Below, piece after piece: positions 32,828 through 40,360 of a stretch of DNA of 64,000 bases. The position numbers and the translations under genes are program-made. Source of the stretch: JAFDWR01 sp038216655 (GTDB taxonomy: Bacteria > Armatimonadota > Fimbriimonadia > Fimbriimonadales > Fimbriimonadaceae); NCBI GenBank assembly GCA_038216655.1, contig JBBQPZ010000010.1, positions 62,001 to 126,000 of the forward strand, read 5' to 3'. Within the stretch, counting starts at the first letter, position 1; the number at the start of each line of letters is the position of its first letter. The notes below the pieces were generated by a model that made no database searches, was not told the origin of the DNA, and saw only the letters and a list, made by a program, of their open reading frames with translations.

Positions 32828-34555
32828 ATGAACTCCAATTGGATTCCCGCAACCGCGACTCGAAACTGGTGCTCTCAGGACCCGATCCTTGACTGGCTGG
32901 ACTTGTTCGGCGAGAGTCGAGGGTTCGTCCGCGACACTCTTCGTCCTGGCTACGACGTCGACACGGACATGGGCCGGTTCATGATGGATCAAGGCAAGGC
33001 GTTCGAGGCGGCGGTCATGCGGTGCATCGAGGAACGGTTCCAGGTCACCCGAATCGCCGAGCATCGTGGCGATGCCGAGTCGATCGAGTGTTACGAGCGC
33101 ACGCTTCGAGCGATGGCCGAAGGCGTCGAGATCATTGCTCAGGCGGTCGTTCACGATGCGGTGACCGAGACTTACGGCATTCCCGACCTCCTGGTGCGGT
33201 CCGATGTCCTCAACCGACTGGTCGAGCATCCTTCCGCCGTCAATACTCCCAATTCTCTGTATGTGGTCGTGGACATCAAGTTCACGAACCTCAAACTGAG
33301 TGCGCAGGGACTGGTTCAGAACGGCGACTCGGACCTCAGCAAGAAGGCCCAACTGTACGTCTACAACCGCACGCTCGGCCGGATGCAGGGTCACGAGCCG
33401 CCGACTGCCTACCTGCTTGGACGGGGCTTTCAATTCAAGCTCAAAGGCGTCGACTATCGCGGCGATGGATGCTTCGACCGCCTTGGTCCCGCCGATATGA
33501 CCGATCCGAATCTTGCGGCTGTGGTGGATGAGGCGATTGCCTGGACGCGTCGGCTGCGAACCGAGGGCGCGAACTGGGAGGTCCTCCCCAGTCCAAGTGA
33601 TCCGGCGCTCTACCCGAACATGGGCAACTCGCGTGACGCTCCTTGGCACGCGGCCAAGAAGGAGATCGCGGACCCACTCGGAGAACTCACGCTCCTTTGG
33701 TATGTCACGGCGAAGAACCGTCCGAACGCCCATCGCGAGGGGGTTATCACGTTCAGCGACTCACGTTGCGAGTCCACGATGTTTGGCCTCAGCGAGGATC
33801 GAACCGCAACTCTCCAGCAGATCATCGAGATCAATCGTTCGGGCTGTACCGATCTCGTGCGACCAGCTAGGGTGACGAGCGGGGAAGAGAAGTGGCGCGC
33901 GCCCAATCCGCTGGAGTTCTACGTCGACTTCGAGACGACCACGAACCTCGACGACGACTTCTCCGCGATCCCGAAGAAGGGCGGGAACACGCTGATTTAC
34001 ATGATCGGCTGCGGCCATATCGAGGACGGCAAGTGGATGTTCAAGGTCTTCACTTGCGATCGCCTGACACCTGATTGCGAGCGAGCGATCATCGACGCCT
34101 GGCATGTGCATATGGCCTCGGTTCGCGCTCGTTTTTGGCCGGAAGGGAACCCGTTGGTGTTCCACTGGTCGCACGCGGAGCGCTCCTTCCTCGACACTGC
34201 GTACAACTCGGCCCGGGAACGTCATCCCGACGCCACCTGGCCTGAGCTGAATTGGTACGACTTCCTCGGCCTCGTGGTGCGGAAGGAGCCGGTGACGGTG
34301 AAGGGTGCGATGGCGTTTGGGCTCAAGGCGGTGGCCAAGGGGATGCATCGGCATGGCCTGATCGAGACCGAGTGGACGAACGGCCCGACCGACGGCCTCG
34401 GCGCAATGGTCGGCGCTTGGCGCTGCGACCTCGCGGCCAGTGCGGCGGGGACTTCGATGGTCGAGATGCCGCTGATGAAAAGCATCGAGGAGTACAACGA
34501 GGTCGACTGCCGCGTCATGTGGGAGATCGTTTCGTACCTGAGGGCTCACCATTAG
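32828..34555 (+). CDS. RecB-like nuclease fused to RNase H-like exonuclease domain (TM0106-type)
   Basis: The 575-aa protein combines two predicted nuclease domains. The N-terminal part has a PD-(D/E)xK-type core: Asp120 in Gly-Ile-Pro-Asp, Asp149-x-Lys151 on the next strand, and Gln175-Leu-Tyr-Val-Tyr, as in RecB/Cas4-like nucleases. The C-terminal part is a YprB-type RNase H-like domain with Asp367-Phe-Glu369 and a final Asp near residue 560 (DEDD exonuclease pattern). Such proteins are predicted DNA-processing enzymes of unknown pathway. ATG 32828 is chosen; the frame continues 29 codons upstream without a plausible start. No signal peptide, so cytoplasmic. It is divergent from the caspase-like gene. 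Confidence 0.75.
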   Translation: MNSNWIPATATRNWCSQDPILDWLDLFGESRGFVRDTLRPGYDVDTDMGRFMMDQGKAFEAAVMRCIEERFQVTRIAEHRGDAESIECYERTLRAMAEGVEIIAQAVVHDAVTETYGIPDLLVRSDVLNRLVEHPSAVNTPNSLYVVVDIKFTNLKLSAQGLVQNGDSDLSKKAQLYVYNRTLGRMQGHEPPTAYLLGRGFQFKLKGVDYRGDGCFDRLGPADMTDPNLAAVVDEAIAWTRRLRTEGANWEVLPSPSDPALYPNMGNSRDAPWHAAKKEIADPLGELTLLWYVTAKNRPNAHREGVITFSDSRCESTMFGLSEDRTATLQQIIEINRSGCTDLVRPARVTSGEEKWRAPNPLEFYVDFETTTNLDDDFSAIPKKGGNTLIYMIGCGHIEDGKWMFKVFTCDRLTPDCERAIIDAWHVHMASVRARFWPEGNPLVFHWSHAERSFLDTAYNSARERHPDATWPELNWYDFLGLVVRKEPVTVKGAMAFGLKAVAKGMHRHGLIETEWTNGPTDGLGAMVGAWRCDLAASAAGTSMVEMPLMKSIEEYNEVDCRVMWEIVSYLRAHH

Positions 34556-34619
34556 GCAGGTGGTGGAAGTCGCCTTGTACGCGGCGGGGAATGTGCTCGC
34601 CTTGTAAGGATTGTTTCGG

Positions 34620-34895
34620 GTGATTCTTTGGCGTCGGAGTTTGGGTGAGCGCGTGGACTGGGTTCAGGTGATCGCTGGCCTGGTTAGTTGGATTGTGTTG
34701 CTGATGGTTGTCGACATGGTCACCTCGCACCTCTCACGACGTCTGCCCCCGGCGTCAGGGACGATGCTTGGCAGCGGGCTCGCGGTTGGTCTCCTGCTGA
34801 CGGTCAAGCCACAGCAGATTCGTAAGGCGGTGGTCTGGATGCTTGGTTCGGTTGCCGTGGTGGTGGCGGTGAATGTGCTGGATCACGCGGGCTGA
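34620..34895 (+). CDS. Hypothetical small membrane protein
   Basis: The 91-aa product has three hydrophobic stretches (about residues 13-32, 45-62 and 68-84), the first rich in Trp/Val/Leu. GTG 34620 is preferred over TTG 34611 because AAGGA at 34606-34610 is 9 nt upstream. It follows the nuclease gene by 64 bp and may be in the same transcript. No family recognised. The gap to the next gene (34896-35139) has an actctcac tract near 34960 and no gene. Confidence 0.55.
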   Translation: MILWRRSLGERVDWVQVIAGLVSWIVLLMVVDMVTSHLSRRLPPASGTMLGSGLAVGLLLTVKPQQIRKAVVWMLGSVAVVVAVNVLDHAG

Positions 34896-35139
34896 ACGGG
34901 TCTTTTCAAGGTTGGAGAATATTCTCAACTCACCGCCTCAGGTTCAAGACTCACGAACTCACTCTCACTTTGCCGCGCGTGTCAGTACTATGATATTCCG
35001 AGGGTTGGAGGGTTGGAGTGATGACTGAGGCCTCCGGACATTATTAGCTGTCTGAAGGGAGGTTCGTCAACCAACTTCTTGTCGATTGAGCCTCCCGGTC
35101 GGCCGGAACCCAGATTCAGAGACTGTCGTCAGACACCAC

Positions 35140-35469
35140 ATGATGAATAAACCGCTTGCTCCGCAGGAGCGTAAGATCATCGATTTTGCCGCTACGGGAC
35201 TGACCGACAAGGAGACCGCGAACCGGCTTGGCGCCTCGGTTGGCACCATCCGCACTTATTGGGAGCGGATCCGCGAGAAGTTGCAGACGTTCAACCGGAC
35301 ACATTCGGTCGCCGATATTCTCACAAGGGAACACAATTCGGCGATCAAGAACCTCAGGAGTGAGATCCTGCGGTTGCAGGAACTCCTGTTTGGTGGCGGA
35401 AAAGATGCATTCGCGAAGTCGAAAGAAGCGGCCGCCCAGGGTTCGCAACGTACCGCGGGCTCGACTTAA
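35140..35469 (+). CDS. LuxR-type helix-turn-helix regulator without receiver domain
   Basis: The 109-aa protein is little more than a LuxR/GerE DNA-binding domain (about residues 5-62: Leu-Thr-Asp-Lys-Glu-Thr-Ala-Asn-Arg-Leu-Gly, then Val-Gly-Thr-Ile-Arg-Thr-Tyr-Trp-Glu-Arg-Ile). A short coiled-coil-like helix follows, with a Lys/Ala-rich tail. No receiver or sensor domain is present, so its signal is unknown and it could rely on a partner. ATG 35140 is chosen; an in-frame TTG at 35086 adds an unconvincing leader. It converges with the permease gene at 35476 and is not obviously linked to it. Confidence 0.78.
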   Translation: MMNKPLAPQERKIIDFAATGLTDKETANRLGASVGTIRTYWERIREKLQTFNRTHSVADILTREHNSAIKNLRSEILRLQELLFGGGKDAFAKSKEAAAQGSQRTAGST

Positions 35470-35475
35470 GCTGAG

Positions 35476-36309
35476 CTACTTTCCGCCGGTCATGACGATG
35501 CCGCGGATGAGGAAGCGTTGGCCGATGAAGAAGATCACGATCAGGGGGAGCATGACGAGCACCGAAGCCGCCATGAGCAGGTGCCACTGGGTGTTGTTCA
35601 GGGTCTGGAAGGTGCGGAGGCCCATTTCAAGGGTCTGCTTGTCGGGGTCGTTCAGATAGAGCAGCGGCCCCATGAAGTCGCGCCAGCTTCCGATGAACGT
35701 GAACACGCCGACGGTCGCGAACGCCGCGCCGGAGTTCGGGACGATCAAGCGCCAGAAGATCGTTCCGTAGCTCGCGCCGTCCAGGTACGCCGCCTCGTCC
35801 ATCTCGCGCGGCATGCTCAGGAAGAACTGCCGCAGCAGGAAGATGTTGAACGCGCCGCCGCCAAGGAACGCGGGGACGGTGAGCGGCATGAACGTGTCGA
35901 CCCAGTGCAGGTACTTAAACAGCACGTAGGTCGGGATCATCGTGACGATGCCGGGCAGCATCATCGTCGAGAGCAACACGATGAACCAGCGATCGCGCCC
36001 ACGGAACTGGAGTCGGGCGAACGCGAACGCGGCCAAACCCGAGGAGATCAGGACGCCGATCGTCGACACGACGGCGATGAACAGCGAGTTGCGGAAGAAG
36101 AGGCCGAAGCTGACGTTCGGGTTGCTCAGCACCTCGTGGAAATTGTCGAGGTTGGCGTGGGCGGGCCAGGACCAGGCCGAGGTCGTGGCAATCTCGTTGG
36201 GAGTTTTGAGCGCCATCGCCAGCATCATGTAGAACGGCACGAGGGTCACGATCGAGCCTGCGATCAGCACCGCGCTGACCACCGGCTTGGTGAGCCGAGG
36301 CACGGCCAT
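35476..36309 (-). CDS. Carbohydrate ABC transporter permease (CUT1, MalG-like)
   Basis: The 277-aa protein has six predicted membrane segments and the EAA loop (Glu-Ala-Ala-Tyr-Leu-Asp-Gly-Ala then Ile-Val-Pro-Asn-Ser) that contacts the ATPase. It is the second permease partner of the fusion protein encoded immediately upstream (36312-38750). ATG 36309 is chosen; the stretch upstream in frame is antisense-like leader. No ATP-binding subunit occurs in this operon or elsewhere in the window for this system, so a shared MsmK/UgpC-type ATPase encoded elsewhere is likely. Confidence 0.88.
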   Translation of the reverse strand: MAVPRLTKPVVSAVLIAGSIVTLVPFYMMLAMALKTPNEIATTSAWSWPAHANLDNFHEVLSNPNVSFGLFFRNSLFIAVVSTIGVLISSGLAAFAFARLQFRGRDRWFIVLLSTMMLPGIVTMIPTYVLFKYLHWVDTFMPLTVPAFLGGGAFNIFLLRQFFLSMPREMDEAAYLDGASYGTIFWRLIVPNSGAAFATVGVFTFIGSWRDFMGPLLYLNDPDKQTLEMGLRTFQTLNNTQWHLLMAASVLVMLPLIVIFFIGQRFLIRGIVMTGGK

Positions 36310-36311
36310 GC

Positions 36312-38750
36312 TCACGAGGTGGACCCCTCGTAGTAGACCCACCGGCTCATCCGGAACTGGATCATGGTCAGCACCAAGATGATCAGGAAGAGCACCCAAG
36401 CCAGGGCGGAGGCGTAGCCCATGCGGAGCGACTGGAACGCCTGATCGTAAAGGTGGAGCATGTAGAAGCGGGTGGCGTCATTCGGCCCGCCGTTGGTCAT
36501 GACGAACGCCTGGGTGAAGACCTGCAGGCTTCCGATGATGCCGGTGATGAGGGTGAAGAAGACCGACGGCGTGATCAACGGCCAGGTGACGGCTTTGAAG
36601 CGCTGCCAGGCGTTGGCTCCGTCGAGGACGGCGGCTTCGTAGTAGAACTCCGGCACGCCCTGCAGCCCGGCGAGGAGGATGATCATCCCGCCGCCGATGC
36701 CCCAGAGCGACATGATCACTAGCGAGGAGAGCGCGGTGTGTTCGTTGCCGAGCCAGTTGATCGGCTCGCCCGGTTTGGCGTAGTGGCCCAGGAAGCTGGC
36801 GAGGCCGAGGAAGTTCCCCTTGCCGTCCGAGCCGTAGATGACGTTGTTGAGGATTCCTCCCTCGGGCTGGAAAATGCGCTGCCAGATGAGCGAGGCGGCC
36901 ATCATGCTCGCGAGGGTCGGGAGATAGAACAGGGTCCGGTAGATCGGCATGCCCTTGACGCGCTGGTTAAGCAATAGCGCGAGTCCGAGGGCACCGAGCA
37001 GACCAAGCGGGACGGCGACGAGGGAGTAGACCATCGTGACCTTGAGGGACACAAAGAACCGTGGGTCGGTGGTCAGAGCCTCGACGTAGTTACCCGCCCC
37101 GCGCCACTTGGCGGGCCGGATGATGTCCCAGTCCGAGAAGCTCATTAGGAAGGACAGGATCATCGGGCCGACGGTGAAGAATGCGAGTCCGATGAACCAG
37201 GGCGCGAGGAACTTCATCGCCGCGCGCTGCTCGCGCCTTTGACGCGCGCTCAGCTTCTCCTTGCGTCCGGCGGAGTAGACCCAGACGAGGATGCCGATCG
37301 CGATGACGACGCCGACGACGGCTCCGATCGGCCAGCGAAAGAGCGGCAGCCTTTCATCCTTTCTCAAGACGTCGAGCCGGTTCTGGGCCAACTCGGTTCC
37401 CTCGCGAAGCGCGGTCGCGGGTTCGGCGGTCCCTGCGTAGATCGCCTCGACCTTGCTGTTGAGGATGTTGTGGATTCCGGTCCACAGATCGGAGGTCGGC
37501 TCAAACTGAACGGCGTCGACTTCTTGGTCGGTCACGATCCTGTTCGCTGGGTAGCGCATCGACTCCGGGGTGTTGGGGCCGGGGATCCAGACGTCGGAGC
37601 GGGCGATCGCGCGGATCGCGGGTTGGGACAGACCAGCCTCGGCGAGGGCCTTCATTCCCGGAGGGCCGGCGAAGTATTGGAGGAGCTCCCAGGCTTCTTT
37701 CGGGTGGCGCGAGGAGGCCATGATCGCGTAGCCCGAACCGCCCGAGGTCAGGATGAGGTTGCCGTCTCGGAAGGCGGGGAAGCGGGCGATATCCCATTCG
37801 AAGAAGCCGGGAGTACCGGGTTTGAGGGACTTGCGGAGTTCGGGCACTTCCCAGATGCCGGACATGAACATCGCGACCTTTTGCTGCTCGAAGAGGGCGC
37901 GCGAATTGGTCTGCAGCACCGACGTGATGTCGACGTTGTTCGGCATCCAATGCTTGTGGTTCATCAAGTCCGAGGCAAGCTCGAACGCCTGAATCATCTT
38001 GGGTTCGCTGAACAGGACCCGGGTCGGATTTTCGTAGTCGTCCACGTACCGCGCTCCGCTGGACACGGCGAGGGTGGTGGGGAGGAGTTCGGGCCAGCCG
38101 GAGGTGAACCCCCACTGAGTGGGTTTGCCGTTCGTTCCGAACTTGGTGAGCCGCTGCATCACCCAGAGGAAGTCTTTCTCTTTGAGCTCGGGGCGGGCTT
38201 GGTAATCCCAGGTCCAGGAACTGTCGGGATAGGGAATACCGGCTTCGTCGAATAGGCGCTTGTTGTAGTAGAGAATCCCCTTCGGGGCGATGTCGCGGGG
38301 GAGAACGTAGAGCTTGCCGCGATAGCGATGGGCCTTGACGATCTGGGGATAGTAGGCGCTCAGATCGAAGCCGGGAGTCTGGGCGACGAAGTCGTCGAGG
38401 GGGAGAAGCGCGTCCCGGCGGGCGAATTGGACGAAGTCTTCGTTACCGAGGGCGGCGACATCGGGGGCGTCGTCGGCGGCGAACTCAGCGAGGAGCTTTT
38501 GCCCATAGGTGCCGTAGTCGGCGTTATTCTCAAGCTTGATCCGGATTCCCGGATGGGAAGCTTCAAATTGCCTTGCGAGGCCCGAAAGAACCTTGAGCGC
38601 TTCGTTCCCTTCGTGGCAGGTGAAGCGCAGGGTGACTGGCTCCGCTTGGGCAATGCCACAAAAAAGGGCAGCCCCCACGAGTGGAAGCAGCCCTTTGGAC
38701 ACGAATCTCCTGACCTTGGACAGGAGACCGACTTTTAGGCGCGTAAGCAT
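36312..38750 (-). CDS. Fused sugar-binding protein and MalF-like permease
   Basis: The 812-aa protein joins a family 1 extracellular solute-binding domain (about 36-455, after a signal/anchor at 20-36) to a CUT1 permease. A linker helix spans the membrane at about 474-494, and the permease core lies at about 513-810 with the EAA loop near 705-730 (Glu-Ala-Ala-Val-Leu-Asp-Gly-Ala). In most importers these are separate polypeptides. Fusion tethers one binding domain per transporter, as also seen in some planctomycetes and Armatimonadota. The upstream lipoprotein gene ends 36 bp away, with a small hairpin in the gap. Regulation by the LacI operators at 40.1-40.3 kb is likely, since the upstream pseudopilin gene starts there. 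Confidence 0.9.
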   Translation of the reverse strand: MLTRLKVGLLSKVRRFVSKGLLPLVGAALFCGIAQAEPVTLRFTCHEGNEALKVLSGLARQFEASHPGIRIKLENNADYGTYGQKLLAEFAADDAPDVAALGNEDFVQFARRDALLPLDDFVAQTPGFDLSAYYPQIVKAHRYRGKLYVLPRDIAPKGILYYNKRLFDEAGIPYPDSSWTWDYQARPELKEKDFLWVMQRLTKFGTNGKPTQWGFTSGWPELLPTTLAVSSGARYVDDYENPTRVLFSEPKMIQAFELASDLMNHKHWMPNNVDITSVLQTNSRALFEQQKVAMFMSGIWEVPELRKSLKPGTPGFFEWDIARFPAFRDGNLILTSGGSGYAIMASSRHPKEAWELLQYFAGPPGMKALAEAGLSQPAIRAIARSDVWIPGPNTPESMRYPANRIVTDQEVDAVQFEPTSDLWTGIHNILNSKVEAIYAGTAEPATALREGTELAQNRLDVLRKDERLPLFRWPIGAVVGVVIAIGILVWVYSAGRKEKLSARQRREQRAAMKFLAPWFIGLAFFTVGPMILSFLMSFSDWDIIRPAKWRGAGNYVEALTTDPRFFVSLKVTMVYSLVAVPLGLLGALGLALLLNQRVKGMPIYRTLFYLPTLASMMAASLIWQRIFQPEGGILNNVIYGSDGKGNFLGLASFLGHYAKPGEPINWLGNEHTALSSLVIMSLWGIGGGMIILLAGLQGVPEFYYEAAVLDGANAWQRFKAVTWPLITPSVFFTLITGIIGSLQVFTQAFVMTNGGPNDATRFYMLHLYDQAFQSLRMGYASALAWVLFLIILVLTMIQFRMSRWVYYEGSTS

Positions 38751-38786
38751 GACCTTGGTCGACGCGCCCGTAAAGGCGCGGGTGCT

Positions 38787-39104
38787 TTAATTGCCGGCGG
38801 GAGGAACCGCGGAGCCACGGGGGGCTCCACCGGGGCCTTCCTTCATTAGCTTCCAGTTGGCCTCGGCCTTGGCTTCGCCACCGCAGAGCTTGACGAACGC
38901 GGCTTTGTCGGCGTCGGAAAGCTTGGCGTAGTCTCCGCCTGCCTTATCAAAGTAGGTGCGCATGTTCGTGACGAGTGAGAGCTTTTCGTCTTGGGCCTTC
39001 TTGTCGACCCCGCTTCCACCGTCACTCGAACCGCAACCCACGAGGGTCGCTCCGGCGACGACGAGGCAAAGAAGGCTTACGAACTTATGGTTGATATGGT
39101 TCAT
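38787..39104 (-). CDS. Small lipoprotein, unknown function
   Basis: The 105-aa product has a lipoprotein signal (Val-Ala-Gly-Ala-Thr-Leu-Val-Gly-Cys near residue 24) and a mature region rich in Asp/Lys/Ala, containing Leu-Ser-Asp-Ala-Asp-Lys-Ala-Ala-Phe. ATG 39104 is chosen; the longer frame starts in the upstream hairpin. It lies between the pseudopilin and transporter genes on the same strand, and its production may depend on read-through of the hairpin at 39120-39151. Confidence 0.75.
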   Translation of the reverse strand: MNHINHKFVSLLCLVVAGATLVGCGSSDGGSGVDKKAQDEKLSLVTNMRTYFDKAGGDYAKLSDADKAAFVKLCGGEAKAEANWKLMKEGPGGAPRGSAVPPAGN

Positions 39105-39119
39105 GGGAAAAATAACGAA

Positions 39120-39151
39120 GGAACCCTGCCTCCGAAAAGAGGCAGGGTTCC
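39120..39151 (-). terminator. Intrinsic terminator or attenuating hairpin after the pseudopilin gene
   Basis: A 13-bp perfect inverted repeat (ggaaccctgcctc and gaggcagggttcc) with a 6-nt loop is followed on the minus strand by TTCGTTATTTTT. It lies 9 bp after the pseudopilin stop, so it can end that transcript or lower expression of the downstream lipoprotein and transporter genes. Confidence 0.75.
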
Positions 39152-39160
39152 AGAGGTGTT

Positions 39161-39970
39161 TTAGCGGAACTTGGCCGGAAGCGTGGTGCACCACGTGTCA
39201 GCCCAGCTGTAACCAGCCTGCTGAGCCGCGGTCAGACCCCAGTAGTCGGAGGCCGTTGAGGTGAGCGGCTTCTTCATGAAGGAGTTGCCACAGGCACCCG
39301 AGAAGGTGACGCGCTTGGCGTGACCGTCCATGAATGCGACGACCATCGCCTTGTTGTCCCACTTGTTGCCGCCCCAATTCCACTGGAGATTGGTGGTGAT
39401 TCCGGGGATCCAGCTGGTCTCGCTGTCGACATCCTGAACCCAGCTCAGATACGGACCCATGTCCTCCCAAGCTTCCTTCGACTCGACCACGTTGAACAGG
39501 CCTGCGGGGCTGTCGAACACCGTCATGGAGACGTCGTTCTGATCGGCGAACTGCGAGCCGGTCCAAACGTTGGCCCAGGCATATCCACGCAAGAACTTCA
39601 AGCTGTCGTTTAGGGCAGGCCAGCCGAAGAACGCTCGGGCAACCGGGTCGGATTCGAGGTCCGGGTACTTGGCCGCCGGATTGACGGTGTCCTTGTAGAT
39701 GTCCTGGCTCTTGATGTAAGGAGCCGTGACTTCGCGCCAGCTAATCTGGTCGCCGGCCGGCTGATAGCGGCGCTGCACGCGCATATCGTCGGCATCGCCC
39801 GAATACATGAGCATCCCAAGGGAAATCTGCTTCATGTTGGAAAGACTGGTCGCAGCCTTCGCAGCGGCCTTAGCCTGCGCGAAGACGGGGAAGAGGATCG
39901 CCGCGAGGATTGCGATGATCGCAATCACGACGAGGAGCTCGATGAGGGTAAATGCTGAACGCTTATTCAT
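39161..39970 (-). CDS. Prepilin-type (DUF1559-like) pseudopilin
   Basis: The 269-aa protein has a short positively charged leader followed by Ala-Phe-Thr-Leu-Ile-Glu-Leu-Leu-Val-Val-Ile-Ala-Ile-Ile, the type IV prepilin/type II pseudopilin methylation motif. The mature N terminus begins at the Phe. The C-terminal region has Met-Asp-Gly-His, as in H-X9-DG-type proteins common in planctomycetes and Armatimonadota. It is exported and processed by prepilin peptidase. ATG 39970 has the site GGTGGAAAAC upstream. It begins the operon that continues to the ABC transporter, linking an envelope appendage protein to sugar uptake. Confidence 0.88.
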   Translation of the reverse strand: MNKRSAFTLIELLVVIAIIAILAAILFPVFAQAKAAAKAATSLSNMKQISLGMLMYSGDADDMRVQRRYQPAGDQISWREVTAPYIKSQDIYKDTVNPAAKYPDLESDPVARAFFGWPALNDSLKFLRGYAWANVWTGSQFADQNDVSMTVFDSPAGLFNVVESKEAWEDMGPYLSWVQDVDSETSWIPGITTNLQWNWGGNKWDNKAMVVAFMDGHAKRVTFSGACGNSFMKKPLTSTASDYWGLTAAQQAGYSWADTWCTTLPAKFR

Positions 39971-40154
39971 GTTTTCCACCGTTGGATGTTCGATTTTTCT
40001 GCACCGCCACTGGCGCAAGTTTCGGGCTTAGTTCCGGGTCTGACTTCGGGAGTGACTTCTGAATCTCAACCTTGAAATGGCGAGGCTGTTTCTTAACAAT
40101 TGCGGTCCTTTGCCGGGACGCCAAGAGAGACGGGCAGAAGCGAGCAGCCTTTGC

Positions 40155-40166
40155 TGAACCGCTTCA
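40155..40166. promoter_or_regulatory. Putative LacI-family operator (minus-strand promoter)
   Basis: TGAACCGCTTCA, preceded by TTGC, matches the palindromic pattern of three other sites (40278, 45142, 45295). It lies downstream of a TACAAT -10-like hexamer (minus strand, 40175-40180) that would drive the pseudopilin/transporter operon. Binding there would block transcription. The regulator is presumably the LacI protein encoded at 42802. Confidence 0.55.
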
Positions 40167-40174
40167 TCTGCGAA

Positions 40175-40180
40175 ATTGTA
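40175..40180 (-). promoter_or_regulatory. Putative -10 hexamer for the pseudopilin/transporter operon
   Basis: TACAAT on the minus strand lies 205 bp upstream of the pseudopilin start, just before the operator-like palindrome at 40155-40166. No strong -35 box is visible. Confidence 0.4.
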
Positions 40181-40269
40181 ACACAACTTTTCAAAAGCAA
40201 ACCCCGTATCTTCACCGTTTCGAGAGGATTCTTTGGGCCGCTCATTTCTCATACGCCAAAACTCGTATG

Positions 40270-40275
40270 TATAAT
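40270..40275 (+). promoter_or_regulatory. Putative -10 hexamer for the GH94 gene
   Basis: A perfect TATAAT lies 2 bp upstream of the operator-like palindrome at 40278-40289 and 86 bp upstream of the phosphorylase start. The remaining sequence of the 39971-40360 gap holds no gene. Confidence 0.55.
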
Positions 40276-40277
40276 GC

Positions 40278-40289
40278 TGAAACGGTTCA
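40278..40289. promoter_or_regulatory. Putative LacI-family operator (GH94 promoter)
   Basis: TGAAACGGTTCA, within GCTGAAACGGTTCATC, is a near-perfect palindrome of the shape expected for LacI-family sites with a central CG. It begins 2 bp after the TATAAT box, so repressor binding would block the start of transcription. Confidence 0.6.
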
Positions 40290-40360
40290 TCTATCAATGA
40301 ACCTGTTGCTTGCGACGCCGGGCTTCCGGCGCGTTGCCCGTGAAGGCCCCTTGAACGACC

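Noticed and set aside
32711..33733. Upstream extension of the caspase-like minus-strand frame (341 codons)
   Set aside because: It is the antisense of the plus-strand nuclease gene, which has clear nuclease motifs; the signal peptide at 32710 marks the real start.
32828..34555. Reading the RecB-like/RNase H-like protein as Cas4
   Set aside because: No CRISPR array or other cas gene; domain order (PD-DExK then DEDD exonuclease) fits TM0106-type proteins instead.
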